Assembly (NCBI RefSeq): GCF_019890725.1 | Contig: NZ_JAINZZ010000010.1 | Coordinates: 104,662 to 168,661, forward strand | Origin: Actinacidiphila acidipaludis | Lineage (GTDB): Bacteria > Actinomycetota > Actinomycetes > Streptomycetales > Streptomycetaceae | Length of the DNA: 64,000 nt | Direction: 5' to 3' | Shown: piece by piece, positions 33,439 to 42,103 of the stretch | How positions within the stretch are numbered: the stretch's first letter is position 1 | Layout of the letters: each line of letters starts with the position of its first letter | The notes under the pieces: model-generated | Database searches by the model: none | The model's input: the letters and a program-made list of their open reading frames with translations, nothing else | Told to the model about the DNA's origin: nothing | Translations under genes and position numbers: made by a program

Positions 33439-34224
33439 GTGAAACAGATCCAGGTCATCGGAATCGGCGCTGGCGACCCGGACCAGCTGACCCTGCAGGC
33501 GGTCCGCGCGATCGGTGCGACGGACGTCTTCTTCCTGCTGGACAAGGGCGAGGACAAGGCCGAACTCGTCGCCCTGCGCGAGCAGATGCTCGCCGAGCAC
33601 GCCCACCGCCCGCACCGCGTGGTGGTCGCCCGCGACCCCGACCGCGACCGGACCGCGGCGACGCCCGGGTACGCCCCGGCCGTGGACGACTGGCGGCGGC
33701 GTCGCGCCGACGTCTTCGAGCGGCTGCTGATCGACGAGCTGGCCGACGGCGCGTGCGGCGCGTTCCTGGTGTGGGGCGACCCCGCGCTCTACGACAGCAC
33801 ACTGGGCACCCTGGAGGAGGTCCACGCCCGCGGCACGGTGGACTTCGACTGGACCGTCGTGCCCGGCGTGAGCAGCGTCTCCTCGCTCACCGCGCGCCAC
33901 CGCACCGGGCTGAACCAGGTCGGCCGCCCCGTGCAGATCACCACCGGGCGGCGGCTCGCCGAGGGCGGACTGCCCGACGGCGCCGACGACGTCGTGGTGA
34001 TGCTCGACGCCCGCCGGGCGTTCGCCCCCCTCGCCGGGCAGGGCCTGCACATCTACTGGGGCGCCTACCTCGGCACCCCCGACGAGATCCTCGTCTCCGG
34101 CCTGCTCGACGAGCCGCTCGCCGCCCACATCACCCGGGTCCGCGAGGAGGCCAGGGCCCGCAAGGGCTGGATCATGGACACCTACCTGCTGCGGCGCCCC
34201 GCCGCCCGGGACGACCGGTCCTGA
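33439..34224 (+). CDS. cobF: Precorrin-6A synthase (deacetylating)
   Basis: A 261-residue tetrapyrrole methylase of aerobic cobalamin synthesis; it methylates C-1 of precorrin-5 and expels the acetyl group as acetate. The SAM motifs are VIGIGAGDPDQLTLQAV and the GDPALYDSTLG loop. The C-terminal (TYLLRRPAA) is typical. The start is the GTG at 33439; upstream codons are not protein-like. It precedes cobK on the same strand and is divergent from the nickel/cobalt permease. Other cob genes must be elsewhere. Confidence 0.92.
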   Translation: MKQIQVIGIGAGDPDQLTLQAVRAIGATDVFFLLDKGEDKAELVALREQMLAEHAHRPHRVVVARDPDRDRTAATPGYAPAVDDWRRRRADVFERLLIDELADGACGAFLVWGDPALYDSTLGTLEEVHARGTVDFDWTVVPGVSSVSSLTARHRTGLNQVGRPVQITTGRRLAEGGLPDGADDVVVMLDARRAFAPLAGQGLHIYWGAYLGTPDEILVSGLLDEPLAAHITRVREEARARKGWIMDTYLLRRPAARDDRS

Positions 34225-34340
34225 GCGGCGCCCGGGACCGGGACGCCGACGGACCCGCGACGACGGGGCCCCGGACAGCCGGGACGGGCGCCGGGCGCGA
34301 ACCCGCGGCGGCGCACGCGTCGGAGGCGACGGGCCGGGCG

Positions 34341-35081
34341 GTGCGGCGGGTGCTGGTCCTGGGCGGGACCGGTGAGGCACGGGCGCTGGCCGCGCTGCTC
34401 GACGGCGACGCCCGGTTCGACGTGACCCTCTCCCTCGCCGGGCGCACCGCCTCCCCGCTGCCCGCTCCCGGCCGCACACGCAGCGGCGGGTTCGGGGGAG
34501 CGGAGGGCCTGGCGCAATGGCTGCGCGCCGAACAGGTCGACGCCCTGGTCGACGCCACGCATCCGTTCGCGGCCGCGATCAGCGGCCACGCCGCCGCGGC
34601 GGCCGCGGCCACCGGGGTGCCGCTCCTGGCCCTGCGCCGCCCGGGCTGGACGCCGGGCCCCGGCGACCGCTGGTACCCCGCCGCCACCCTCGCCGAGGCG
34701 GCCGGGCTGCTGCCCTCGCTCGGCGCCCGGGCCTTCCTCACCGTGGGACGCCAGGACCTCGCCGTCTTCGCGGACACCGGCGTGTTCTGCCTGATCCGCT
34801 CGGTCGACCCGCCGGCCGTGCCGCTGCCGCGCGACCACCATCTGGTGCTCGCCCGGGGCCCGTTCGGCGTCGACGACGAGCTGCGGCTGCTGCGGGACCA
34901 CCGGATCGACGTCCTGGTGACGAAGGACAGCGGCGGCAGCGCGACGGCCGCCAAGCTCACCGCCGCCCGCGAGCGGGGCCTGCCCGTGCTGGTCGTGCGG
35001 CGCCCGCCGCCTCCGCCCGGCGTCCCGGTCGCCGCGACCGTGGAGGAGGCCGCCGGCCGGCTGCGCGCCCTGCCGGGCTGA
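34341..35081 (+). CDS. cobK: Precorrin-6A reductase
   Basis: A 246-residue NADPH-dependent reductase of cobalamin synthesis. It begins VRRVLVLGGTGEARALAALL, the CobK Rossmann start, with ATHPFAAAISGHAAAAAAATG and TKDSGGSATAAKL matching family blocks. The frame is open further upstream, but no ATG, GTG or TTG occurs between the cobF stop and 34341, so the GTG there is the best start. It is part of a two-gene cob unit. A hairpin at 35254-35276 may end the transcript. Confidence 0.9.
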   Translation: MRRVLVLGGTGEARALAALLDGDARFDVTLSLAGRTASPLPAPGRTRSGGFGGAEGLAQWLRAEQVDALVDATHPFAAAISGHAAAAAAATGVPLLALRRPGWTPGPGDRWYPAATLAEAAGLLPSLGARAFLTVGRQDLAVFADTGVFCLIRSVDPPAVPLPRDHHLVLARGPFGVDDELRLLRDHRIDVLVTKDSGGSATAAKLTAARERGLPVLVVRRPPPPPGVPVAATVEEAAGRLRALPG

Positions 35082-35253
35082 CGGCCGGCATCAACCGATC
35101 GCTGGATGCCGGGATCCACCGATCGTCCCCGGCCCCAGCCCGCCGGACGATCCGCCGGCCCCGCCGCGCGCGGGAGTCTTCCGGCGGCGACGGCGCACCG
35201 CGCCGTCGGCTCGTGGCCGCCGGTTACGAGGCGAGACTGCTCGACCGAGAGCG

Positions 35254-35276
35254 CCCGGTCACTCTTCGTGACCGGG
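35254..35276. terminator. Hairpin, possible terminator of cobFK
   Basis: A 9-bp perfect stem (CCCGGTCAC with GTGACCGGG) and a 5-base loop, about 175 bases beyond the cobK stop. No T-tract follows. Confidence 0.45.
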
Positions 35277-35371
35277 ATGTGCGCACGGGCCGGGTGCGGG
35301 GGATGATGGGTGAGGCCGCGAGACGGGTGGAGGGGCGCCGCGCCCCTCCGGACCTGGTCGGGAGGCAATGC

Positions 35372-35602
35372 ATGGATTACCCCGAACATTTCCAACTGGT
35401 CTTCGGTGCGCCCGCCGCGGGCGACGACACCATCGTCGTGCATCGCACCGACAGATCAGGAGCGGGCGGCTACCCCATCTACGAGGACGACTCCGGGATC
35501 GTGCGCGCCGAGATCAGCCCCGAGGGCGAGGTGCGGATGATGGCCAGCGGTGGTCACCAGGACCCCGGCATGCCCAAGGTCGTACGGCCCGAGGAACCCT
35601 GA
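35372..35602 (+). CDS. Short conserved protein, DUF6296-like
   Basis: A 76-residue β-rich protein (FQLVFGAPAAGDDTIVVHRTDRSGAGGYPIYEDDSGIVRAEI) ending in a charged tail. It resembles a small family seen only in Streptomyces and relatives, which I believe is DUF6296; function unknown. GGGAGG lies about 10 bases before the ATG. It stands alone, convergent with the NhaA-DsbA gene. Confidence 0.68.
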   Translation: MDYPEHFQLVFGAPAAGDDTIVVHRTDRSGAGGYPIYEDDSGIVRAEISPEGEVRMMASGGHQDPGMPKVVRPEEP

Positions 35603-35721
35603 CCGGCGGCGTCCCGGCGACACGGCGGGGCGGACCGGGCACCCGCCCGACCGCCCCGCCTCCGCGCTCGGCCGCGTCCACTTCCGGCCCGCGCCGGTCC
35701 CGCTCCCCGCAGCCTGCGGGC

Positions 35722-37611
35722 TCAGCCGCCGCCCAGCAGCAGGGCGCGGTCACGGGCGGCGACGACCGCGCGTGACAGGCTGTCGATGTCGTAGGCGCCG
35801 TGGTGGCGGCGGCCGTTGATGAAGAACGTCGGTGTGCCCGACACTCCGCTCAGGTCCGCCGACTCCACGTCACGGGCCACCCGCGGCGCCCCCTTGCGCT
35901 GCTTCAGGGACTCGCGGAACTTGTCCACGTCCAGGCCGATCTCCTCGGCGTGGCGCAGCAGGTCCTTGACGCCCAGCGCCTCCTGGTTCTCGAACAGCAG
36001 GTCCCGCATCTCCCAGAACTTGCCCTGGAACGCGGCCGCCTCGGCGGCCTCCGCGGCCATCTGCGCGTGCGGATGGACGTCGTTGAGCGGCAGGTTGCGC
36101 CACACGTAGCGCACGTCGCCGAAGTCGGAGAGCAGCTCCCGCACGACGCTCTCGGCCTGCCCGCAGTAGGGGCACTCGTAGTCGCCGTACTCCACGATCG
36201 TCACCGGCGCGTCCATCGGCCCGCGCACGTGGTCGGAATCGGGGTCCACCGGGTCGGTGAGGTCCACCACCGACTGCGCCTTGCCCAGCAGCGCCCGGGC
36301 CCGGCGGGCATCCGGCATCCGCTCGATGACCAGCGCGACCAGGGTGGTGTCCACCATGGCGAGCACCACGGCGCTCAGCACGCCGATCTTCGCCTGCTCG
36401 AGCTGCTGCCCGTGGAAGGCCAGGGTGGCGATCAGCAGGGAGACGGTGAAACCGATCCCGGCGATCGTGCCGCCGCCGAGCACCGCTCCCCAGCCCACCG
36501 GGGGTCGCAGCCGGCCGTGGCTGAGCCGCGTCGCCAGCGCCGACGTCGACACGATCGCGATCGGCTTGCCCACGCCGTAGGCCAGCAGGACGCCCAGCGT
36601 GATCGGCGAGGTGAACGCGGCGGCCAGCACCGAGCCGTTGATCTGGATCCCGGAGTTGGCCACCGCGAACAGCGGCACGATCACATAGCTGCTCCACGGG
36701 TGCCAGATCCGCTGCAGCCGGTCGTTGGGGGACACCGCCGAGGCGATGCCCAGCCGCGCCTCGCGCTCCAGGTCGGCCGTGGGCTGCTCACGGAACGAGA
36801 CGAAGAGCCCGCTGGCCCGCTCCAGGGCGTCCCGCTGCGCGGGATAGGCGTACGCCATCATCCCCATGATCAGGCCGACCACCACCGGGTCGACCCCGGA
36901 GTGGACGAACGCCACCCACGCCACCACGCCCAGCACCAGGTACGCCGCCCCCCGGCGGACCCCGGTGCTGCGCACCACCCCCGTCACCAGCAGCGTCCCG
37001 ATGCCCACGAAGAGCGGCGTCCACGAGATGTGCTCGCTGTACGCCACGGCGATCACCGCGAGCGCCACGAAGTCGTCGACGACGGCCACGGTGAGGATGA
37101 AGGTGTGCAGCCGGCGGGGGAAGCGCGAGCCGAGCAGCGCCAGCATGCCGAGTGCGAAGGCGGTGTCGGTGGACATCGCGGCGCCCCAGCCGTGCGCGGT
37201 GGAGCGGCCCGCGTTCACCGCCAGGTACAGCAGCACCGGCACCACCATGCCGCAGATGCCGGCCAGCATGGGCAGCGGGATGCGGCGCCGGTCGCGCAGC
37301 TCGCCCATGTCGAACTCACGCCGTGCCTCCAGCCCCACGACGAGGAAGAAGAACGTCATCAGGCCGCTGTTCACCCAGTCGCGCAGCTCCATGTCCACGC
37401 CGTGCCCGCCCAGCTCGACCGACAGCCGGGTGGCCCACACGGTGGCATAACCGTGCGGCCAGATGTTCACCCATGCCAGTGCGACGAGCGTCCCCGCCAG
37501 CAGTACCGCCGCGCTGCCGGTCTCGGTACGGATGAACGCCCACGGTGACGTGGGCGACGGACCCTCGCGTTCGGTCCGCCCCGACCAGGGCGCTGTGAAC
37601 CCCCGGAACAT
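35722..37611 (-). CDS. nhaA: NhaA-type Na+/H+ antiporter fused to a DsbA-like thioredoxin domain
   Basis: A 629-residue fusion. Residues 25-440 form the NhaA antiporter, with Asp179-Asp180 in VAVVDDFVAL (the ion-binding pair) and a TM4/TM11 crossing suggested by GGGTIAGIGFTVSLLIA. Residues 460-625 are a DsbA/thioredoxin domain with the active site Cys480-Pro-Tyr-Cys483 and cis-Pro SGTPTFF. NhaA exchanges Na+ for H+ in alkaline or saline stress. The topology puts the last helix with its C-terminus on one face, and a fused redox domain appears in some actinobacterial NhaA proteins, perhaps sensing redox. It starts at the ATG at 37611. Confidence 0.92.
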   Translation of the reverse strand: MFRGFTAPWSGRTEREGPSPTSPWAFIRTETGSAAVLLAGTLVALAWVNIWPHGYATVWATRLSVELGGHGVDMELRDWVNSGLMTFFFLVVGLEARREFDMGELRDRRRIPLPMLAGICGMVVPVLLYLAVNAGRSTAHGWGAAMSTDTAFALGMLALLGSRFPRRLHTFILTVAVVDDFVALAVIAVAYSEHISWTPLFVGIGTLLVTGVVRSTGVRRGAAYLVLGVVAWVAFVHSGVDPVVVGLIMGMMAYAYPAQRDALERASGLFVSFREQPTADLEREARLGIASAVSPNDRLQRIWHPWSSYVIVPLFAVANSGIQINGSVLAAAFTSPITLGVLLAYGVGKPIAIVSTSALATRLSHGRLRPPVGWGAVLGGGTIAGIGFTVSLLIATLAFHGQQLEQAKIGVLSAVVLAMVDTTLVALVIERMPDARRARALLGKAQSVVDLTDPVDPDSDHVRGPMDAPVTIVEYGDYECPYCGQAESVVRELLSDFGDVRYVWRNLPLNDVHPHAQMAAEAAEAAAFQGKFWEMRDLLFENQEALGVKDLLRHAEEIGLDVDKFRESLKQRKGAPRVARDVESADLSGVSGTPTFFINGRRHHGAYDIDSLSRAVVAARDRALLLGGG

Positions 37612-37826
37612 CCAGCCTCCTCACTCTCCTGCCTGTTGTCCTCACCCTGGCACGACACGGGCCGATCCGGCGCGCCGGGACCGCGGAACGGACCGTGGCG
37701 CCGCTGGAACCGGCGGCCCCCGGCACGCGTATTGGGTAGCGACGGCGGCCTCCTGGCAGCCGTCGCAGGTGGGAGGATGGTCAGGGTCGGAGATTCGGGA
37801 ATCCACGAGACGAGGGGCGGCCGTTG

Positions 37827-38060
37827 ATGGCTCGGGACGACGCTGTGATCGGCTGCAGCGGACGGCTGCTGGTCGGCACCCGGGGGCCGGACGGCCCCGG
37901 CGAGGTGCTGGTGAGCGTCCGGGGGGGCACCGAGGCGTTCCTGGCCTGGTCCGACGCGCCTCTGCCCACGGGTTCCGCGGTGCTCGTGGTGGAGTCCCGC
38001 GGCAGTCGCCAGGTGGACGTCATCGAATGGCTCGACCCGCTCGAAGCGCCGGCCGGCTGA
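37827..38060 (+). CDS. Short OB-fold-like protein (NfeD C-terminal type)
   Basis: A 77-residue protein, mostly β (VIGCSGRLLVGTRGPDGPGEVLVSVRGGTEAFLAWS) like the soluble OB domain of NfeD, but without the membrane helices. It ends 25 bases before the flotillin-like gene. NfeD and flotillin-type (SPFH) proteins are a well-known pair in membrane-domain and stress functions, so the two probably form an operon. The start ATG at 37827 has GAGGGGCGG before it. The cryptic TTG at 37824 is not needed. Confidence 0.74.
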   Translation: MARDDAVIGCSGRLLVGTRGPDGPGEVLVSVRGGTEAFLAWSDAPLPTGSAVLVVESRGSRQVDVIEWLDPLEAPAG

Positions 38061-38085
38061 GCCGCGCACACGAAGGAGACGAAGG

Positions 38086-39291
38086 ATGTTCGGATATCGC
38101 GTTCCCGCACCGGACGAGGCGATGCTCATCTCGGGCGGCCGGCGGGGGCTGGGGGGTGCGCCGTTCCGGGTCGTCACCGGGCACGGCAAGTTCGTGCTGC
38201 CGATCTTCCGCAAGACCCGCTTCCTGACCCTGGCGATGTGTGAGGCCGAGGTCTCGGAGCGGTGCGTGACCAAGCAGGGCATCTCGCTGACGGTCAAGGC
38301 GGTCATCGCCTTCAAGGTCGGCAACGACCACGAGAGCATCGTCAACGCCGGCCAGCGGTTCCTCTCCGACCAGGACCAGATGTCGATCCTGACCGGCCGG
38401 GTCTTCGCCGGTCACCTGCGGTCCATCATCGGCTCGATGACCGTCGAGGAGATCGTGACCGAGCGGCAGAAGCTGGCCACCGAGGTCCTGGAGACCTCCA
38501 AGGCGGAGATGGCCAAGATCGGGCTGATCGTCGACTCGCTGCAGATCCAGTCGATCGACGACGGCGACACCGGCTACATCGACGCGATGTCCGCGCCGCA
38601 CAAGGCCGCGATCCAGCGGCAGGCGCAGATCGCCCAGGCGCAGGCCACCCAGGCCGCCGTCGAGGCCCAGCAGGCCGCGGCGCGGAACCAGGCCGAGTAC
38701 GCCCGGCAGACCGCGATCGTGCAGGCCGAGTACAACGCCGAGGTCGACCGGGCACAGGCCCAGGCCGCGCAGGCCGGACCGCTGGCCCAGGCGCACGCCC
38801 AGCAGGAGGTGCTCGCCGCGCAGACCGAACTGGCTCTGCGCGCCGCCGAGTTGCGCCAGCAGGAGCTGGTCGCCGAGATCGTCAAGCCGGCCGAGGCCGA
38901 GGCCGAGCGGATCCGGGTGCTGGCCGTCGCCGACGCCGAGCGGATGCGCATCCAGGCCGCCGCGGCCGCCTCGCACGACCGTGTCGCCCTGGAGCGGATG
39001 CTGATCGACCAGCTCCCGCAGATCGTCAAGGAGGCGTCCGCGGGCCTGGCCGGCGCCAACGTCAACGTGCTCAACGGCGCCGACGGCCTGAGCGAGATCG
39101 CGGCGGGCCTGGTGAGCCAGGGCCTGACGATCCTGGACTCGGTCCGCAAGAACCTCAACGGGGAGGACGGCGGCGGTAACGGCGGCGGACCCGGCACCGT
39201 GGCTCTGCGCGGCTACGTCGGGGGCAAGAACCCGCGCGGCGGCACCGACGGCCGCAACGGCTCCTCCGACGGACCGGTCGACATCGACTGA
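38086..39291 (+). CDS. Flotillin/SPFH domain protein
   Basis: A 401-residue protein. Residues 1-170 are the SPFH domain (MLISGGRRGLGGAPFRVVTGHGKFVLPIF). Residues 180-310 form an Ala/Gln/Glu-rich coiled coil (QAQIAQAQATQAAVEAQQ and following), and a Gly-rich tail ends it. Flotillins oligomerise on the inner membrane face and define lipid-rich zones. There is no N-terminal helix here, so membrane attachment may depend on another protein such as the NfeD-like partner, which lies just upstream. Confidence 0.92.
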   Translation: MFGYRVPAPDEAMLISGGRRGLGGAPFRVVTGHGKFVLPIFRKTRFLTLAMCEAEVSERCVTKQGISLTVKAVIAFKVGNDHESIVNAGQRFLSDQDQMSILTGRVFAGHLRSIIGSMTVEEIVTERQKLATEVLETSKAEMAKIGLIVDSLQIQSIDDGDTGYIDAMSAPHKAAIQRQAQIAQAQATQAAVEAQQAAARNQAEYARQTAIVQAEYNAEVDRAQAQAAQAGPLAQAHAQQEVLAAQTELALRAAELRQQELVAEIVKPAEAEAERIRVLAVADAERMRIQAAAAASHDRVALERMLIDQLPQIVKEASAGLAGANVNVLNGADGLSEIAAGLVSQGLTILDSVRKNLNGEDGGGNGGGPGTVALRGYVGGKNPRGGTDGRNGSSDGPVDID

Positions 39292-39297
39292 CACGGA

Positions 39298-39342
39298 CCG
39301 TCCGGGGCGTCGCGTCACGCCGGGGGCCCGCGCCCCGGACGG
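39298..39342. terminator. Hairpin between convergent genes
   Basis: A 12-bp stem (CCGTCCGGGGCG with CGCCCCGGACGG) and a 21-base loop between the flotillin gene and the convergent paaK. It probably acts for both. Confidence 0.6.
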
Positions 39343-39365
39343 CGGGCCGACGGCCGCGCGCTGCC

Positions 39366-40703
39366 TCAGTCGCGCGGCCGCAGGTCCTTGACCCGCTGGA
39401 TCTTGCCCACCGAGCGCTCCAGCGTCTCCGGATCGACCACGCTCACCTCGGCGGTCACGCCGATGCCGTCCTTGATGCCCTGGGCGATCGCCGACGCTGC
39501 GGCCGTCCGCTGCTCCTGGCCCGTGTTCGCGCGGGCCTCCGCGGCGACGGTCATGTGGTCCAGGCGCCCGCGCCGAGACAGTTCGATCCGGAAGTGCGGC
39601 GCCACGCCGGGCGTGCGGAGCACGATCTCCTCGATCTGGCTGGGGAAGACGTTGACTCCCCGCAGGATGATCATGTCGTCGCTGCGCCCGGTCACCTTCT
39701 CCATCCGGCGGAAGGCCGGGCGGGCGGTCCCGGGCAGCAGCCGGGTCAGGTCCCGCGTGCGGTAGCGGATCACCGGCATCGCCTCCTTGGTCAGGGAGGT
39801 GAAGACCAGCTCGCCGCTCTCGCCCTCGGGCAGCACCTCGTCGGTGAACGGGTCGACGACCTCGGGCAGGAAGTGGTCCTCCCAGATGTGCAGGCCGTCC
39901 TTGGTCTCCACGCACTCCTGGGCGACGCCCGGGCCCATCACCTCCGACAGCCCGTAGATGTCCACCGCGTCGATGCCGAACCGCTCCTCGATCTCCGCCC
40001 GCATCACCTCGGTCCACGGCTCGGCGCCGAATATCCCCACACGCAGCGACGTGCTCCGCGGGTCCACGCCCTGGCGCTCGAACTCGTCGAGGAGGGTGAG
40101 CATGTAGGACGGCGTGACCATGATGATCTCGGGTTCGAAGTCCTGGATGATCCGCACCTGCCGGGCCGTCATGCCGCCCGACGCCGGGATGACGGTGCAG
40201 CCCGCGCGTTCCGCGCCGTAGTGCGCCCCGAGCCCGCCGGTGAACAGGCCGTAGCCGTAGGCCACATGGACCTTGTGCCCGGGCCGGCCGCCGGCCGCCC
40301 TGATCGACCGGGCCACCACGTCGGCCCAGGTCGACAGGTCCTGCTCGGTGTACCCGACAACGGTGGGCAGGCCGGTGGTGCCGCTGGAGGCGTGCAGCCG
40401 CCGCACCTCGGACATCGGCACCGCGAACATCCCGAAGGGGTAGCTGTCCCGCAGGTCCGCCTTGGTGGTGAACGGGAAGCGGGCCAGGTCGGCCAGGGTC
40501 CGGCAGTCGTCCGGGTCGACCCCGGCCGCGTCGAACTTGCGCCGGTACAGCTCCACATGGTCGTAGGCGAGGCGCAACGTGCGCCGCAGGCGCTCCAGTT
40601 GCAGGGCGCGCAGCTCGTCGCGGTCCAACCGCTCGGCGGCGTCCAGCAGTTCGTCCGGTACGCCGTCAGCAGGCCGTCGCCGGGCCGTGTCGCCGCCGCT
40701 CAT
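39366..40703 (-). CDS. paaK: Phenylacetate--CoA ligase
   Basis: A 445-residue acyl-adenylate-forming enzyme that turns phenylacetate into phenylacetyl-CoA. Motifs: SSGTTGLPTVVGYTEQ (P-loop), GAEPWTEVMR, YGLSE, and ITGRSDDM-type hinge as KVTGRSDDMIILRG. It fits the PaaK family in length. None of the remaining paa pathway genes (paaABCDE, paaG, paaZ) is in the window, so this may be a stand-alone ligase for another aromatic acid. Start: ATG at 40703, after AGGGAG. A dyad sits in its promoter region. Confidence 0.93.
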   Translation of the reverse strand: MSGGDTARRRPADGVPDELLDAAERLDRDELRALQLERLRRTLRLAYDHVELYRRKFDAAGVDPDDCRTLADLARFPFTTKADLRDSYPFGMFAVPMSEVRRLHASSGTTGLPTVVGYTEQDLSTWADVVARSIRAAGGRPGHKVHVAYGYGLFTGGLGAHYGAERAGCTVIPASGGMTARQVRIIQDFEPEIIMVTPSYMLTLLDEFERQGVDPRSTSLRVGIFGAEPWTEVMRAEIEERFGIDAVDIYGLSEVMGPGVAQECVETKDGLHIWEDHFLPEVVDPFTDEVLPEGESGELVFTSLTKEAMPVIRYRTRDLTRLLPGTARPAFRRMEKVTGRSDDMIILRGVNVFPSQIEEIVLRTPGVAPHFRIELSRRGRLDHMTVAAEARANTGQEQRTAAASAIAQGIKDGIGVTAEVSVVDPETLERSVGKIQRVKDLRPRD

Positions 40704-40733
40704 CACGTTCTCCCTCGCGCTCGCCCCCGACCC

Positions 40734-40753
40734 GACCGACCGTTCGGTCCGAC
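40734..40753. promoter_or_regulatory. TetR-like operator dyad upstream of paaK
   Basis: GACCG-TT-CGGTC is a perfect 12-base inverted repeat at 40738-40749, with extended partial symmetry outwards (CGACCGACCG...CGGTCCGACG). The form resembles operators bound by TetR-family regulators of phenylacetate and fatty-acid genes. The regulator is not encoded nearby. Confidence 0.55.
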
Positions 40754-40844
40754 GTCCAGGCTAAAGAATCAGCATCCGCTGCCGCTGTCAAGGACAGGGG
40801 CGCCGCCCGCCCACGCCGCCGGGCGCACGCCCCCGCCGCCCAGG

Positions 40845-42056
40845 TCAGCGGTCCCGCAGCAGCGGGACCAGGGCCGACAGCATCGCGGCCGCGGCGAGCG
40901 CGAAGGCGCCCGGGTAGCCGGTGGCAGCCGCGACCGCGCCGAAGCCCACCGCCCCCAGGCCCATCCCGCCGTCGTAGGCGACGTTCCACAGCGCGCTGAC
41001 CGTCCCGTAGCCGGACTCCGGCACCCTCGCGTACATCAGCGTCAGCGTCGCGTTCTGCGTCACGCCGAAGCCGGCGCCGAACAGCGCCACCCCCGCCAGC
41101 ACCGCCGCCGGGCTGTCCGTCCACGCCGTCACCAGCAGCCCGGCGGACGACGCCAGCAGGCCGGGCAGCACCAGGCGCGCCGGACCGTGACGGTCGCCGA
41201 AGCGCCCGGCGAACCAGCGGGCCACCGTGGCCGTCGCGGGCTGGGCGAACAGCGCGGTCGCCACCAGCCCGGACATCGACGCCGGGACCGCGAGCGGCAG
41301 GAACGTCACCACGATGCCGGCACCGAACGCGGTGGTCGCGAACACCGCGGTGGGCCGGGCCAGGGGGCCGGCCCGCAGGCCGGCGACGACCCCGGCGTCC
41401 CGGCCCGCCGTGCGCTCGCGCGCGGGCAGCGCCGGCACCACGACGACCGCGGCCAGCGCGGCCACGCCGCCGGCCACGCAGACCGGGGTGAACCCCACGT
41501 GCGTGGCCAGCCAGACGCCCAGGGGCAGCCCCAGCAGGGACGGCACCCCCGACACGATGCCGGCCAGCGCCAGCCCCTCGCCACGCCGTTCGGCCGGGAT
41601 CAGCGACGCGGTCAGCGCGCCGCCGGCGACCACGGTGAGCGCGAAGCCCAGCCCGCGGAGCAGGCACACCCCGGCGATCCACACCATGCCGTGCCCAGCG
41701 GTCAGCACCAGGGCGGGCGCGCCCAGCAGCACCAGCCCCGCCGCCAGCGCCACCCGGTAGCCGAACCGGGCGACCAGCCGCGGGGTCACCAGCTCACCGG
41801 CGACCGTGGCCAGCATCAGCGCGCCGGTGGCCAGCCCCGCGTCGCCGCCGCCCCGCCGGGCGTACAGCGGAACCACCGAGAGCAGCAGGAAGAAGCTCGC
41901 GGACGCGCCGATCACCGTCAGGAAGCGCAGCAGCAGTTGGCGCGTCACCAGCGGCGGGCGGGCCGGTGCGGACGGCGGGGCGGCGGAGGGGGCGCCGCCC
42001 GCGGCGGCGGTGCCGGAGGCGGTGGCGGCGGGCGCACCGCCGGGTGAAGTGGTCAT
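40845..42056 (-). CDS. MFS transporter (drug/efflux type)
   Basis: A 403-residue permease with about 12 hydrophobic helices. Family features: the loop 2-3 motif RLVARFGYRVALAAG and the later ARWFAGRFGDRHGPARL, as in DHA-type exporters. The N-terminal 35 residues are Ala/Pro/Gly-rich and cytoplasmic. It is divergent from a MocR-type regulator across a 47-base gap, so its expression is probably controlled by that protein. The substrate is unknown. Confidence 0.87.
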   Translation of the reverse strand: MTTSPGGAPAATASGTAAAGGAPSAAPPSAPARPPLVTRQLLLRFLTVIGASASFFLLLSVVPLYARRGGGDAGLATGALMLATVAGELVTPRLVARFGYRVALAAGLVLLGAPALVLTAGHGMVWIAGVCLLRGLGFALTVVAGGALTASLIPAERRGEGLALAGIVSGVPSLLGLPLGVWLATHVGFTPVCVAGGVAALAAVVVVPALPARERTAGRDAGVVAGLRAGPLARPTAVFATTAFGAGIVVTFLPLAVPASMSGLVATALFAQPATATVARWFAGRFGDRHGPARLVLPGLLASSAGLLVTAWTDSPAAVLAGVALFGAGFGVTQNATLTLMYARVPESGYGTVSALWNVAYDGGMGLGAVGFGAVAAATGYPGAFALAAAAMLSALVPLLRDR

Positions 42057-42103
42057 GCCGTCGACGGTAGAAGTCCACCGGCCCCCCGATAAGCTCCATT
42101 TCC

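Noticed and set aside
34221..34340. Longer cobK beginning at the cobF stop
   Set aside because: The frame is open but has no ATG, GTG or TTG before 34341, and the sequence is unlike CobK.
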